A stretch of 64,000 nt of DNA from Branchiostoma belcheri (lineage: Eukaryota > Chordata > Leptocardii > Amphioxiformes > Branchiostomatidae): positions 945,022 to 1,009,021 of the forward strand of contig NW_017802492.1 in assembly GCF_001625305.1 (NCBI RefSeq), given 5' to 3'. A program made the translations under genes and the position numbers. Under the pieces are notes generated by a model. It searched no databases and was not told where the DNA came from. It saw only the letters and a list, made by a program, of their open reading frames with translations. Shown here in pieces: positions 46,501-59,100 of the stretch; the first letter of the stretch is position 1; each line of letters opens with the position of its first letter.

Positions 46501-49500
46501 CATTCAGTACATAATTGTATTTCTCCATGTTTCCCAGTCAGGTGAAGTATACAGCATTCCTGTACAATGACCAGCTGGTTTGGTGAGTACATGGCTTCAA
46601 TACTTTACAAGTTTTAGTTGAAATGTTTGGAAGTCTTTGATACTTTTCACTCATTTTCCTGTACTTCTACAAGTGAAGACACCCATGAAGCCAACTATAT
46701 CAAGGTTATAACAAATCAACATTTACTGAAACTACAACAGAGCCAAACAGATGATGATGAAAACTTCATTTTTTTTATATTACCCGTAGGTCTGGTTTAG
46801 AACAGGATGACATGAGAATCCTGTACAAGTATCTCACCACCAGCCTCTTTCCCTCAGCACTGGAGTCAGAGGTAGGTTTTCAACCACTGCAATGTAACAG
46901 TATATTTTTAAAAAAGTACATGTACTAAGCAAAGATGACATCCCTAGCTCTAAACTGTCAAAAGGAGCAGTCCTACAAACAAAGGTACTGTAGTGTCATC
47001 TGTTATATGCTATAGAGGACAGTATAGTCTTAAATTATCATTTACAGTGTTTCAAAATCTTTTATTAATGTCTACAGTACATGTAATTTTGTCATGTATA
47101 TATTGTAACTTCTTGTTTTAAAACTAATACTAGTAAAAGCATTCCATCATACACAAGAAAACTGTTATTCAAGTAACTGAATATATTTTGATTTATCCTG
47201 TTGCTTGGGTAACAGTTGTCTTGTGTATCTCATTGCTTAGATGTCAAAGCGACCTCCATCAATATAACATTCCATTATTTTGCAGCTGGGAGGTAAGGAG
47301 TCCCCCAAGGGTGCAGCACCTGCACCCGCAGCTGGATCTGCTCACTATGGCAGGTGGGTCATTTTGTAGCTTTAGAAATAAATAACTTATATAATGAATA
47401 ACTCTTAGGTCTAGATGTCTAAGTCCAGATTCTGTCTCAGTGTAGTTTTCTAAAACTTCAAAATCAAGGTGTTCATGAAGCTCATTCTAAAGGGTAAAGT
47501 GGCTACAGTTAGGCTTTCTAAACACTGTTTTGAGTTTTGTACAGTTTATGACAAGTGGTTGATGACTTTCATCATGTTGCAGATATATCACGGGCCCTCC
47601 TGACATGAAGGACCCCACCAACCTGGGGAAGGTGCCCAGGATCTATGTCAACACTGAGACTTCTTATGAGGAGTTGTACCTCATCGTGTACAGGGTGAGT
47701 TCTAGAAATAACACCTCACATCTTCTGCATACTGTGATGAGTAATGTAAATATGTAACCTGTTTTGGCCTGTTCTGGCAGCAATCTGGCCTGTGTGCCAA
47801 AGTGCATCAAAGGATCTCTCTTATGTTGTAATAGTCATGTGGCTAACCACTCTACTCAGGTCTCACTGCATAGTCACCATAGCTTGATAATTGAAGCAGT
47901 TAGTTAATAAGGCCTCGTTCATGATTGAAATGTGTTCCAGTTTGGCCACGATCCGAATCGAAACGGAATATATTTTTGCGTCCGTGATTCAAACTTGCAC
48001 CCACACTGGAAACGGTTTCACACCTCGAATTGACTTGCATTTCATAATTCATATGTACTGTATATCACAATTTCTTTGAACATTTCCTGGGAACCAGGCT
48101 CGTAAGGCGGAGAGTTTACGCCTGTTCGGGCGAGTGGTCGCTCGTTCCCGACTCATGTCCTCCCCATAGGCTGTGCCCCGGACGCATCTGGCGCAAACCC
48201 CCACGGTCCGCCGCCCCAACGCCCCCGTTGGGCTACCACTCGCCCTCACGCCCAGGGTAGGTTCTAGTGCACACCATCCAGTTTCCTCTGGATCTCCTGA
48301 TTTCCCCAAGTCAATATCTGAAGTCCCGTTTCCTCAGTCGACCAGTAATTAGAACTCGATGTCAAGATTGTACGATTCAAGTAGAATTTTCCGCAGTACA
48401 AGCCACTGCCCGGCGAACTATGGCCGACCGTGGCCCCCACGTACCCGGGTGTACAGCGTCGAACCGAAACGATTCGCATCCACGCGTTCATGATTACAAT
48501 TCTACGAACGCGAATCGATATGTATCGTTTCAGACCACCTCAAGAGGTGGTTCAAAATAAATCGCAACGGAACCGGTTTGGAGCGTTCATGTTCCCAAAT
48601 GAATTGATTTATTTTTTTAAATCGAATTGATTCGCAACAGATATCCAATCATGAACGGGGCCTAAGTGTATTACATGTACCAAGGAGCTTATAGGGATAA
48701 CCTCCTTGGTATTACATTTCAATGCACAAAGTCTCAAAATCTTGTTAACTGCTCTGTTCCAGGCTCTGAGTGCAACAATATGCCTGATGGTAGATGGTAA
48801 GTTCTCTGACTATTTCATTGATAGCTTGGGGTCACATCTGGTACTAAGGCCACACCAATTTAATTTGTTGGTTCTCGGATTTTTTCAGAAAAAATATGAA
48901 GCGACAGGGCGAAAAAAAATAAAAATAAAAACAGGTCTAGGCATCCTATTATACTATATAATTTATAGCCCCAAATGCTACAATATGAGCCATGAAGTCA
49001 ACACAAAAGGCTGGGTTAAAATTTAAAGTATAAATTTTGAACTTTTAATCAAACCACTGCATTGATAGATGGAAAAAACTGTAACAATTAGGAAGAAAAG
49101 GACTTTCCTCAACTGTTGGGGGCAAAATATGAGCATTTTTGGGTTGATTCAGAACCAGAATCTTTTTTTTTTTTGCAAATCAGAAAAAAACGAAGAGGCG
49201 AATCCGAGAACCAACAAATTAAATTGGTGTGGCCTAAGAATGTATAAGATAACTCACACCATTGGCAGGCTATTAGCCTGCCAGCCGCTAGGATATATTC
49301 AAATGTGTACATGTATGTTGCACCATTATCCATGACATAAGTACAAATGTAGTATGTTAACTTCTTACAGTGTTAAAATGCTGTCAATATTTTTTCACCA
49401 TAATGTCACTTTTTCCCCAGCTTCTGTTGCCCCTTCCTTTGACCTGTACCAAAAGTTGGATTCCTTCATCGGTCCACAACTCAGCAGCCTGGGGTCTGAC

Positions 49501-50988
49501 ATCTCTGAGCAGTATGCCAAGAAAGCAAGCAGGCATGTTCATGTTCTCTTTTATACTCTGTACATTCCCTGAGATTCTATCCATGTAGACATGAGTATTC
49601 ATTAATTACTTATTGAACCATTGATGTTCCAGTGCTCTAGCCAGCATCCATCTTTCCGTCATTTGACATAATTTTTTTTGCTCATGACAGACAAAAATTT
49701 CACCCAATCCGTCTCCTTTGATGGACAAAAATCTCATGTGAAGATATGGAAAGAGATTTCATTAAAATAAGAAAAAAATAGTCTATTGACAGAATGTTAC
49801 CCTCAATGTGCAGGAAATAGTGTTTCAGAGGGTCAAGATTTCTAAATGTTCCTTTGTCGCTCAACATGATGTTATGTCAAACAAAATTGACATGGCTGGA
49901 AAAAAATCAGGCTGGCTAGAACACTGGTATTAGTGGTAAGTTGAAATTTTGACACTTTCTATTTGACAGTCCATACATGTAGTTTTGATGTTCACCCCCT
50001 TGTGTTTCCACACAGTTCTGATCCGGTGTTTAAGTACATCTACTTTAACCACATGAACCTGGCCACCAAGTCTACTGTCCACACTAAGAAGTCAGCAGTG
50101 ACCTCCCTCACCAACATCCCTCCTGACATCATGCGTATCCTGGGAGATATCAACGCTGACTTCTGCAGGCATGGCGCTTCACGGTCAGTAGTACATGCAA
50201 CATTGTCTTTGTGTCTTAAGTTTGCTTTTCAGTAAAAGACAAGACTGTCTGTTACTTCCCTATAGTTGTATCTTTTGGCTAGTGAGAAAGTTTGTCATAC
50301 GTTTTGAAGTGATTGGTGATGATCATGAAGGCAACAGTGGTCATTAAAAATTTGATCTCTGCCTTTTTCCTTTTAGCATCTTTTAGAGCTGGGAATGTTT
50401 TTGAACCACAGAGTGCTTAGTGTGAATGTACAGTCACGAAGAAATATATACTGCACTGAATACTGAGTCATGTTGCTTTAATCCCATTGATAGCAAGAGT
50501 GTCTTAGATATCAACCATTCCACCTGAATGTGCTGAATTATTTGTTATTTTTAGTGCTGAGGAGGATGGTGAGACCATCATAATTGTTTGTTATTGTTTA
50601 GTGCTGAGGAGGATGGTGAGACCATCATGAAGACCATGTCTGACTGCTGGGTAGTGGGGAAGAAGTCAGACCAGAGAGAGTTCTACGTCGTCCTCAACCA
50701 GAAAAATGCCAACCTGATTGAGATTAACGGTAGGAACATCATCATAGTTGATGCACTGATGAAAGCCTTTACATACAAATGTATACAGCGCAACCTATGT
50801 TATATTGCATTTGCTTGTTTTGTCTACATCGTTTGCAGACAAAATTTCAATTTTGTTGTTTCTTTTGTGTGTGCAGGTTCTTAAACTGAGAGGTAGATGT
50901 GTTGAATTTTTCCTGTGTTGTATTTTCTACAGAGGAAGTGAAGAAGCTCTGTGCAACAAACTTCAACAACATCTTCTTCCTGGACTAG
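43566..50988 (+). CDS. CCZ1: CCZ1, subunit of the MON1-CCZ1 Rab7 exchange factor
   Basis: Seventeen exons in phase give 467 residues (human CCZ1 has about 480): 43566-43631, 43957-44054, 45167-45260, 45411-45488, 45688-45735, 45913-45996, 46138-46189, 46351-46429, 46538-46582, 46790-46871, 47286-47353, 47583-47694, 48763-48796, 49421-49532, 50016-50183, 50602-50729 and 50933-50988. CCZ1 pairs with MON1 and activates Rab7 on late endosomes and autophagosomes. Motifs shared with vertebrate CCZ1 include FFIYNSNFGPREGE, ILFYHPP, YTAFLYNDQL, SGLEQDDMRILYKYLTTSLF, FKYIYFNHMNLA.KSTVH, DCWVVGKKSD, VVLNQKNANLIE and the C-terminal NNIFFLD. The region between (N-terminal longin-type fold, then two further domains) is complete. 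Intron 14 begins with GC. Introns 2, 12 and 13 hold inverted repeats or MITEs, and the exon 16 acceptor is duplicated. It is next to, and divergent from, the MIF4G unit. Confidence 0.97.
44485..44665. repeat. Short minisatellite in CCZ1 intron 2
   Basis: A TGACCTCAGGTGAC motif occurs three times (about 44490, 44563 and 44643), with AGAACA/GAACAC motifs between. It is degenerate and non-coding. Confidence 0.45.
44764..44921. repeat. Hairpin element in CCZ1 intron 2
   Basis: GTGAATATGGTGTGATAAAG followed by CCTTGTCAGTTGCTATAACC is mirrored by GGTTATAGCAACTGACAAGG and CTTTATCACACCATATTCAC. The loop, about 30 bp, contains a CTCGTTCGCTGCGCTCACTT segment. The arms are nearly perfect. Confidence 0.85.
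44970..45147. repeat. Second hairpin element in CCZ1 intron 2
   Basis: CATTATGACAAAAAGGGC and CCAACACTGAGTAAATTGGG on the left are mirrored by CCCAATTTACTCAGTGTTGG and GCCCTTTTTGTCATAATAATG on the right. The right arm ends about 20 bp before the exon 3 acceptor. Confidence 0.85.
47907..48665. repeat. MITE with AAGGCCTCGTTCATGATTG termini in CCZ1 intron 12
   Basis: The left end TAAGGCCTCGTTCATGATTG and right end CAATCATGAACGGGGCCTAA are terminal inverted repeats about 760 bp apart. The interior is GC-rich with many CGAATCG/CGATTCG motifs. Open frames inside lack any recognisable product. Its ends resemble those of the elements at 58496 and 20759. Confidence 0.78.
48845..49237. repeat. MITE family 1, copy 7, in CCZ1 intron 13
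   Basis: TAAGGCCACACCAATTTAAT at the left and AAATTAAATTGGTGTGGCCT then AA at the right. The interior matches copy 3 (22215-22593) closely. Confidence 0.82.
50539..50632. repeat. 47-bp tandem duplication at the CCZ1 exon 16 acceptor
   Basis: TTGTTATTTTTAG followed by TGCTGAGGAGGATGGTGAGA (exon start 50555) is repeated 47 bp later as TTGTTATTGTTTAG followed by the same bases (exon start 50602). Only the second acceptor continues in frame to the conserved coding sequence; the first gives a frameshift and a stop. Confidence 0.9.
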
Positions 50989-51194
50989 AAGCACAACAAC
51001 TGATGATGATGACGGCTCTCGCAGTCCTTATTATCTAAATTGAATGTAAAGTAGCTGAAACTGACAGTAATACAATCAATGCATTGTTGTTGTTTTCTTA
51101 TTTGTATATGAAGGCAGTTGAGGCTGACACAAAGTCTTTCATTGAGAAGTAGAATGTCAATAAGTCTAAAGACTTTTGCTGAGAAGTAATATAC

Positions 51195-51200
51195 AATAAA
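51195..51200 (+). terminator. Candidate polyadenylation signal of CCZ1
   Basis: AATAAA in ATACAATAAATGTAG, about 207 bp after the CCZ1 stop codon. It is the first canonical hexamer downstream. Confidence 0.55.
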
Positions 51201-52228
51201 TGTAGATACATGATTATTCATCATAGTACATAAGCTATTGCGTATTGGTGTCAATGTGTATACAATTGACAACAATGATTTTAAAGCGAATAAGACATTA
51301 TAAAGTATTAATTACCCATATGGGTCACTAAATTTTGTAAAGTAGATGGTTCATAGGTATAAGTATTGTATGTTATGCAATAACTTGTCAATTTTCTCTT
51401 GGGTATTAAATCATGCTGTCAGGGTGCTGAGCAGCAAGTTAGTAGCTTTACTGAACAGCCTGGTCTTTTCCCATCATATCTGATAAGACGTCAAAGTCAT
51501 AACCTTGTGTGTCAACAAATCATAAACCACTGTCAGATACAGCCAAAACATGAATGTTAACTTTCTTTATTTCTTTATTGAGATTTTCCACCAGATACGT
51601 GGAAGTGGAGGGAGAACAGCTCCCGCCCAAATGTACATCAGTAAAAAAAACATTGAATTCAACATTGGATTATGCATTATACGTAGTACACATACATAGT
51701 ACAATAGCGTGCACCTATAACACAGATTTCCAGTCAGCAAGGTGTTAAAGCTACACATGCTGTAAGGTACACTTTCTGTCAGGATAGCTGAAATGAAAAA
51801 AATGCAGGGCGGCATAATCAGTACAAAATGACATTTCCTCTGCGTGAACTACAGTGAACATTTATGATTATAGTGATATCAGCCTTGTCTTTGTAATGTC
51901 GCAAATGCAAATGTTGCTCCTTTTATGACTGAAAATTAATTGCTTGTATCTAAGCAACAGCTTATTGCTATATAACAAATGATGATGAAAAGCGACCCCT
52001 AGATTTTTATACATTCTTAGCTACAGGATTTCAATGAGGAACAAGATTTAAAAAATAGCAATTATTGATTGAAGGCATTTAACAACATGCTATTATGAGA
52101 ACTAACAGATGTACTGGTGTTCTCCGCACAACAACCTACGTTGTCTTGTTAGTATAAAGACGACGGAAGGCAAGACTTGGACATACGCTGTGATACAATT
52201 TATTCATACAGAAGTTCCATGCAAGAAG
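51201..52228. other. Intergenic region between CCZ1 and the ZP gene
   Basis: It contains a possible retroelement tail (51559-51650, TTCTTTATTTCTTTATTGAG). The last few hundred bases should include the ZP gene's promoter, but no clear core element stands out. Confidence 0.4.
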
Positions 52229-53085
52229 ATGACTCGTTTTGTCATTCTGATCTTTGCAGGTATGTGGGGTAACATTTTTTCATATGTTAAAGATTGCTTC
52301 CGGCGTCCCCATAATTGGCAAGTTTTTGCACCATATGGAATCAACTATTGAAGTGTAACTAAAACTAGTAAAAAAGACTAGACTGGGTACCATCCGGATT
52401 TTCGCTCCGCAACGCTGGAAAAAAATTTTCGAGCGTTGCGGAACGAAAATCCGGATGGTACCCAGGATAACTAAAGACAACCTGTTGATCTTACGGTAAA
52501 AGTATTTGTAAAGTTTATCGTTACAGCATACATGTAGGTACATATTACCGTGGTTCAATTAATTTCGTATTAATTCTTCTATAATAAAACGCCGGTTCTC
52601 TTTTGAATCGGCTAAAAGTACATAGACTGTAATGTGACACAAAAAAGTAAGAAATTCGGCATAATGACGCAGCTCTGTATGCTACTAGAAAAAGGCACAA
52701 TATTAATGGCAAAATCTTCGGGGCAAATTTTTGTAGCGAATGCAAGATTTGTTCTCACTAGCTCGTTTGTATTATCACACAGCTGGAATCTTAGCCCTGG
52801 CAGGGGGAACTCCCCAGATTCTGGAGGAACGGAATGCCGGTAAGACACTGCTTTGTGTTCCCCTGTCACTGTCACAGACTTAAACTAAGTTAAAGACGCG
52901 TGACAGTTACAGTAATTTCGACGCTCAGGCCAAGGACGTCATAGGCACCTCGTTGCTCAAACTATGCAAAGTGGATATTTGGACTGAACACCTGTTATAT
53001 TCATATTGCCTTCGCGCAATTTGTAATTAGATAGAGGACAACCGATAGTTTGTCATAGTGTCACGGTGTGTGAGTGAGTGAGTGA

Positions 53086-53118
<33 letters not shown>

Positions 53119-53136
53119 TGTGTGTGTGTGTGTGAG

Positions 53137-53176
<40 letters not shown>

Positions 53177-56100
53177 TGAGTGAGTGAGTGAGTGTGTCTG
53201 TGTGTCTTGTGTGTGTGTGTGTGTGTGTGTCTGTGTGTGTGTGTGTGTGTGTGCGTGCGTGTATGCGTGTTTGTGCATGTTTGTGTGTGCGCGCGCGCGT
53301 TTGTGTATGTTTGTATGTGTGTGTGTGTGTGTGTGCGTGTGTGCGTACGTGTATGCGTGTTTGTGCATGTTTGTGTGTGCGCGCGCGCGTTTGTGTATGT
53401 TTGTATGTGTGTGTGTGTGCGTGTGTGCGTACGTGTGTTTGTGTGTGCGTCACACTGTGTGCGCGCGAGGGCGCGTATACGTGCGTGCGTGTGTAAATTT
53501 CATCAGTCAGAAATGGTTATTACTTCTTGCAGATCCATGCTATAACTACCAAACGCTGAGTGAGGTATGGAGGAATGTCAACCACGGCGTAAACGATCCA
53601 CCTGAGTGCGACAGAGGCATGAACGGGGAGTGGTACCGCTTCGTGGGTGCAGCAGGAGACCGCATGCCCACACAGCGGCCACCCTCCACACACAGATGTG
53701 GCGCTCATGCTCCATTTTGGATGAATGGTGCACACCCTTCTGTGGCCGACGGTGTGGTGAGCCGTCAGGCGTGTGGCTACTATTCAAGCGATCCTTGCAG
53801 GGCAACAATGATTATCCAGGTCAAGGCTTGCAGTGGCGGATTTTATGTGTACCAACTACCATCAACCTCCTGTTATTATGTGTACTGTGGAGGTGAGTCT
53901 TTTTCTTAACGAGAGACTTTGAAGTTCATGAAAGCGGTCGATAAATCGATAGTAACTTAAGGTCAAACAAAATTCTAGTCACCTCGTCAGCCCCATTATA
54001 TATATCTCCGAGTCGGTGTCATGATGTAACGCTACATGTGCGATCATAACAGAACTTAATGGAGTAAGTCCTAGTCTGAGTGTCAAAAGTTCTTTAAAGC
54101 TACAACCAATGCGAGTCCTGACATGCCACCGATCTTGTGCCCTGGGAAAGGCACTTTACATGACTTTCCTCACTTCGCTCAGGTGAAAATCAGTATTGCA
54201 CTGTCCCCTGTGTTGGTGGCGGCATTAATATATGTTGAAAAAAGTTGAGTGTGCCGTCATTACGTCTTGTGATTAGATGTTGGAATAAAAAAAAACAATG
54301 CGACTGTTACAAGTGTTCAAAGTACCGTTATTCAGACAAATGGGGAATGCCACTTGTTATGGTATCTAAGAAACGGAAAATATAGACAAAGATATGTATC
54401 AAGTTCAACCCATATGCAGCTCGTTTAAACATATGTAAGTATAGCTTATTCATGGACATTGAGAGAAATTGAATGGAGTACTACTATCTTATTCCAGAGA
54501 CGGATCTGTCCATTAACCCCTGTACCAGTGGGAACGGTGGCTGTGCGCACACCTGTGTGTGGACCGGACTAGCTTCCTCCCACTGCGAGTGTCGGGATGG
54601 TTTCAGTCTGGAACAGGATGGGCAGTCTTGTGTTGGTAAGTTTGAAATATTCATAAGGTTTTAAGGTCATCGTGATGTTACTCATCATTATATATTTAGT
54701 GAAGGGTTAACGCCCCGCCCTGAGTTGTACAAATGTATACTGAGATAATCCCTGGTCAGGTGCGATATCCACCGAATAAATTTAAACCACCAAGTGAGCG
54801 TAGCGATGAGTGCGCAGTAACACCCTTGGATCCTACCACTGCGCGTGCCAACCCGAGAAAGGACTGCTAATCGCTCAGTGATAACAAAACTTGCCAGATG
54901 CGAGAAAAATCACTCATACCCTTTTAGCATTCGCAGAAAGAACTAACCTAGACATAGCATATTCAAGAAGACAATCTGCGTCAGCTAGAGCCACCGCATA
55001 TCTTACGTCTCTTTCATGGTAGTATCAGCATTGCATTTGAGTTTTAATCAACACCAAAAGTTTTAATTAAACAATCGATGTTTTACTTGAACAGACATCA
55101 ATGAATGCGCTACCGACAACGGAGGCTGTTCTCACCAGTGTGTCAACACACAAGGGTCCTACAACTGTGCATGTCCGGATGACGGACTTACCCTTGGGCC
55201 GGACGGACATTACTGCACAGGTAAGGCACCGTCTAACGGTCTATGCAACTAAATCAGTCATGTTTACTTGATATACTGCGATACATTATATAGGTGATTA
55301 TGTTTACCCAAGGAAAACATATTGTTTTTGCTCTGTTTTCTCTTCTTCTTCTCCATACCAATAAGGTCAATGACCTGAACCAGATGTCTGTCACCATGGT
55401 AATTAGTGTTGGGTTACATCATGTTGCAATTTTATAGCAGGAGGGATTTAGACTCCTGTCTGAATGTGTTTGAGTAGGAATTAACTGGGCAGGACATGTG
55501 AGAAGGTAAACATTATGCATTTGCTGTGCAAAAGTTACCCTTTTAATTTAAATATTGTGACTGCTAGACTAGCTAGGGAGGAATTTTGAATTATATCTAA
55601 AAGCAACATATGAAAGCTTTCCACTCATGTGACTTTGCAATAGATAAAAATTCAGGAGATGTTTTGCATTAGATACTAATCTAAGAATACATTACTATGT
55701 ACACAGTCCACGGTGCGGTTATCGACTGTACCAACGACTACATGCAAGTCGAACTGCCGCGTGAGACGGTGGGAAACCTGGACGCTAAACACCTGCACTG
55801 GGAGCCGGACCGGAGGTGCGGGGCTACGGCTAACGGGACACACATCCGGCTGCGTACCGGGCTGTACGAGTGTGGCACACAGGTCGGAAAATAGACGTCT
55901 CTCGGAAACATTTGCTATCATAGTTGTTAAACTTGTAGTTCCTATATATAACTAAAAAATATGATTGTAGTACTATGCACACTGCACAAAAAATTAAAGC
56001 ATCATTATCGCTACAAAAACTCTTCAAATATGTTAAACGTTGCAAAGAAACAAATGAAGAGGAACACTGCCACTATGATTGCTATTATATAGATAGCGAT

Positions 56101-59100
56101 ACCAGAAATTTTTATTTACTTATTCTATTTTCCATCATACTTATACGGGGGTTCCCACTCAATGATAACACTGCTTTTCAGTGGGGCACTGTATTACACC
56201 AAGGACATTATACTGTCCTTGATTACACAAATAAACAAAATACATAAACTCACGTACAAACAATAAAATTAAGATACAAATGAATGATAACAATAAGAAA
56301 AACTAACTAACTAACCAATAACAATAATAACTAATAATGGTAACAAAAAATGTACAAATTCATAGTCCAGTCAGTTTCTGAAAGCAATAGCACATCTATT
56401 CTACAGGTGGAGTTTACTCCGGATGACGTCATCTTTTCCAACCGCATCGTTACCCATGGCAACTACACCGCCATGTTGGATGGCGTCATAACCAGAGGTG
56501 GTGACGTCGACATCCCGGTCAGGTGGGTTATCTGCAAACGATTTTAAGAATTATCATGTTTGTTCTGAAACAATAACGTGCCAATATATAGTATTCAACG
56601 CAAATATTAGAGTTGTAAATTTAGCCATGTTGTTTTGATTATATGGATGACATATCCGCGCGGGCATGAATTTTCGGCCGTTTCCAAAAAAAGTTTTCAA
56701 CCATACTGTAAATCGTACAAAACAGTTGGGAAATTAGCAAATATATACCGTAAGCTACAAAAAAAATATTGGAAAACGATACCAATATCGTAGAATGGCA
56801 GAATCAAACGAAAAAGATGTAAAAGAAATGAATTTGAAGACTAGATTATTCGCCATACCATACTCTGTGTCATTTGTTTAAACTTCATAACCACGTATAT
56901 TTCATAATGAAAGCAACTTTTTTTCTGCCAAACTTTTGTTAATTCGCACGCGCGCATCAGTTTTGGGGTTCCAAGAGGATGTCATCCATATAATCAACAT
57001 GGCCTCAGCTGGAATCCTTTTATTTCTTCATGATACCCTGAAGGTGTGTGTACCCCCGGAAAGAACTCGTCCACACCAGTTTCCAGCCGGCCGTGCGGAC
57101 GCTAAGCTTCACTGAGCGGGGAGTCGGCACCCTGACTCTCCGCCTGGACGCCTTCCGGACCCAACAGTTCCTGCAGCCGTACGGAGAGGCAGACTTCCCG
57201 CTCAACATGGCTCTACGGTCCGACATGTTCCTACAGCTACAGGCTGAGGGGCATCAGCAGGTGAGGAATTTATCACTATTTTCTGTATTACATGTACATG
57301 TAGGCCACACCGATTGTGTTTTGGTCCTCTTTGTAAATTACTCACCATAGTCGTTCAGGGTACGATTTGCTCTCCATGTTGTAAGGCCATGTTGATTTGA
57401 TTATATGGATGACATCCTCCGGGAGCCCCAAAACTGATGCGCGCGTGCAAATAAAAAAAAGTTTTGCAAAAAAAAAGTTGTTTTCATTATGAAATCTACG
57501 TGGTCATGAGGGTTGAACAAAGGGGACAGAATATGGTTTGGCGAATAATCTAATCTTCAAGTTCATTTCCTTACAATTTCTTTTTTTTGCGTTTGATTTT
57601 GGCATTCTACGACATTGGTATAGTTTTTACTTATTTTTTTTGTAACTTACGGTATATTTTTGCTCATTTTGCAACTGTTTTGTACGATTTACAGTATGGT
57701 TGAAAACTTTTTTTTTTGAAACGGCCGAAAATTCATGCGCGCGCGGATGTCATCCATATAATCAAATCAACATGGCCTAATGTCGAAACGCTAGACTGAA
57801 TGTATAACCCGTTAGCCTCTACCAGGCTTCAGGAAACGGCTGGTAAGAGTAGAAATCGGTCAAATAGAGAGATAACATGCCGAGGCAGGGAGTTGGTCCG
57901 CTAGAGAGTACATTTTGACGCTCCAGCAGACCAACTCCCTCGGCATGTTATCTCTCTATTTGACCGATTTTTACTCTTTCCAGTCGTCTCCTGAAGCCTG
58001 ACAGAGCCTGGTTTTATAAGTACAATGTTTCATATGGCATTCCCTTTAGGATGATGAACTGTCTGTACTGGCCGAGAGTTGTGTGGCCACTCCCTCCATG
58101 AACCTGAATGACCAGCATCAATACGTTCTGGTGGAAAACGGGTGAGTCATCAATTGCAAACTCTGTGTATCCATTCCTTGACCAATTTAATCGATATTTG
58201 GCTGCTGACAAGTGTTGAGTGCGTCCCTGATTATCATGAAGAATAAGAAGCAGCTCAATGCGTTTTCTCCTTCCGCCTTCAGATGTCCCAAGGACGCGAC
58301 GTTCCAAAGCTTCTCCAGTCCGAACCCAGCCGTCCAGCGTTTCGGCTTCCAGGTCTTCCGCTTCGTTGACGACCAGCCCGTGGTTTATGTGCATTGTGAG
58401 GTGGGTAAATCATTTAGTAGACTCCTGAGAGAAGAATTGTGAGTGTTAGCAGGTGTATCCCTCCTTCACGCCATTTTGATAGTACTTTGCAACACTAAGG
58501 CCTTGTTCACACGAAACCGCCTGAACCGCGATTCGGGCAAACCGCATTCTTCGCATCTGGTCCACGTGCCACACGTTCCCTTCAAACCGTGCCCGAACAC
58601 GAGTTGCCAGAAAACCGGTGAAATCACATTGGAATCACATTGCATTCAGACGTAAATCGCGATCCGGTGAAACCGGTTCGAAACTACCTCCCGAGGTGGT
58701 TTGGGATCGAGGCGCTCTTAATGCGATTTGGAGCGTTCAGGGGACACTTGAATCCGGCTTCGGTGGAATCTGGATCGAAAGCGCTTACAGCGTATTCGTG
58801 TGAACGGGGCCTAAGGAATGTCCATGGAGAATTTAGCTAGAAATAAATAAAACATCAAATCATTTATGGGACCATTGTGTTTGTTCCCCAATGCTATCAG
58901 GTCGTTGTTTGCAACGCTACCGACCCGAACTCGCGGTGCGCCCAGGGCTGCATTAGCAATGCCAGGAGCAAGAGGGCGCTTCAGATGACCGGTCGCCACT
59001 TCATCTCCCAAGGACCTCTGGTGTATGGCGGGAACGGTGGGTTGACTTGTCATATACTAGTATTTGTCATAACACGCTTGAATGCAGTGGTAGACAAAGG

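Noticed and set aside
48049..48560. Overlapping Arg/Gly-rich frames in CCZ1 intron 12
   Set aside because: They lie inside a GC-rich MITE (47907-48665) and reflect its composition.
53027..53909. Long open frames in several phases on both strands across the TG tract
   Set aside because: They consist of Cys-Val or Thr-His dipeptide runs made by the microsatellite. Only the part after 53533 is real coding sequence (the D8C exon).
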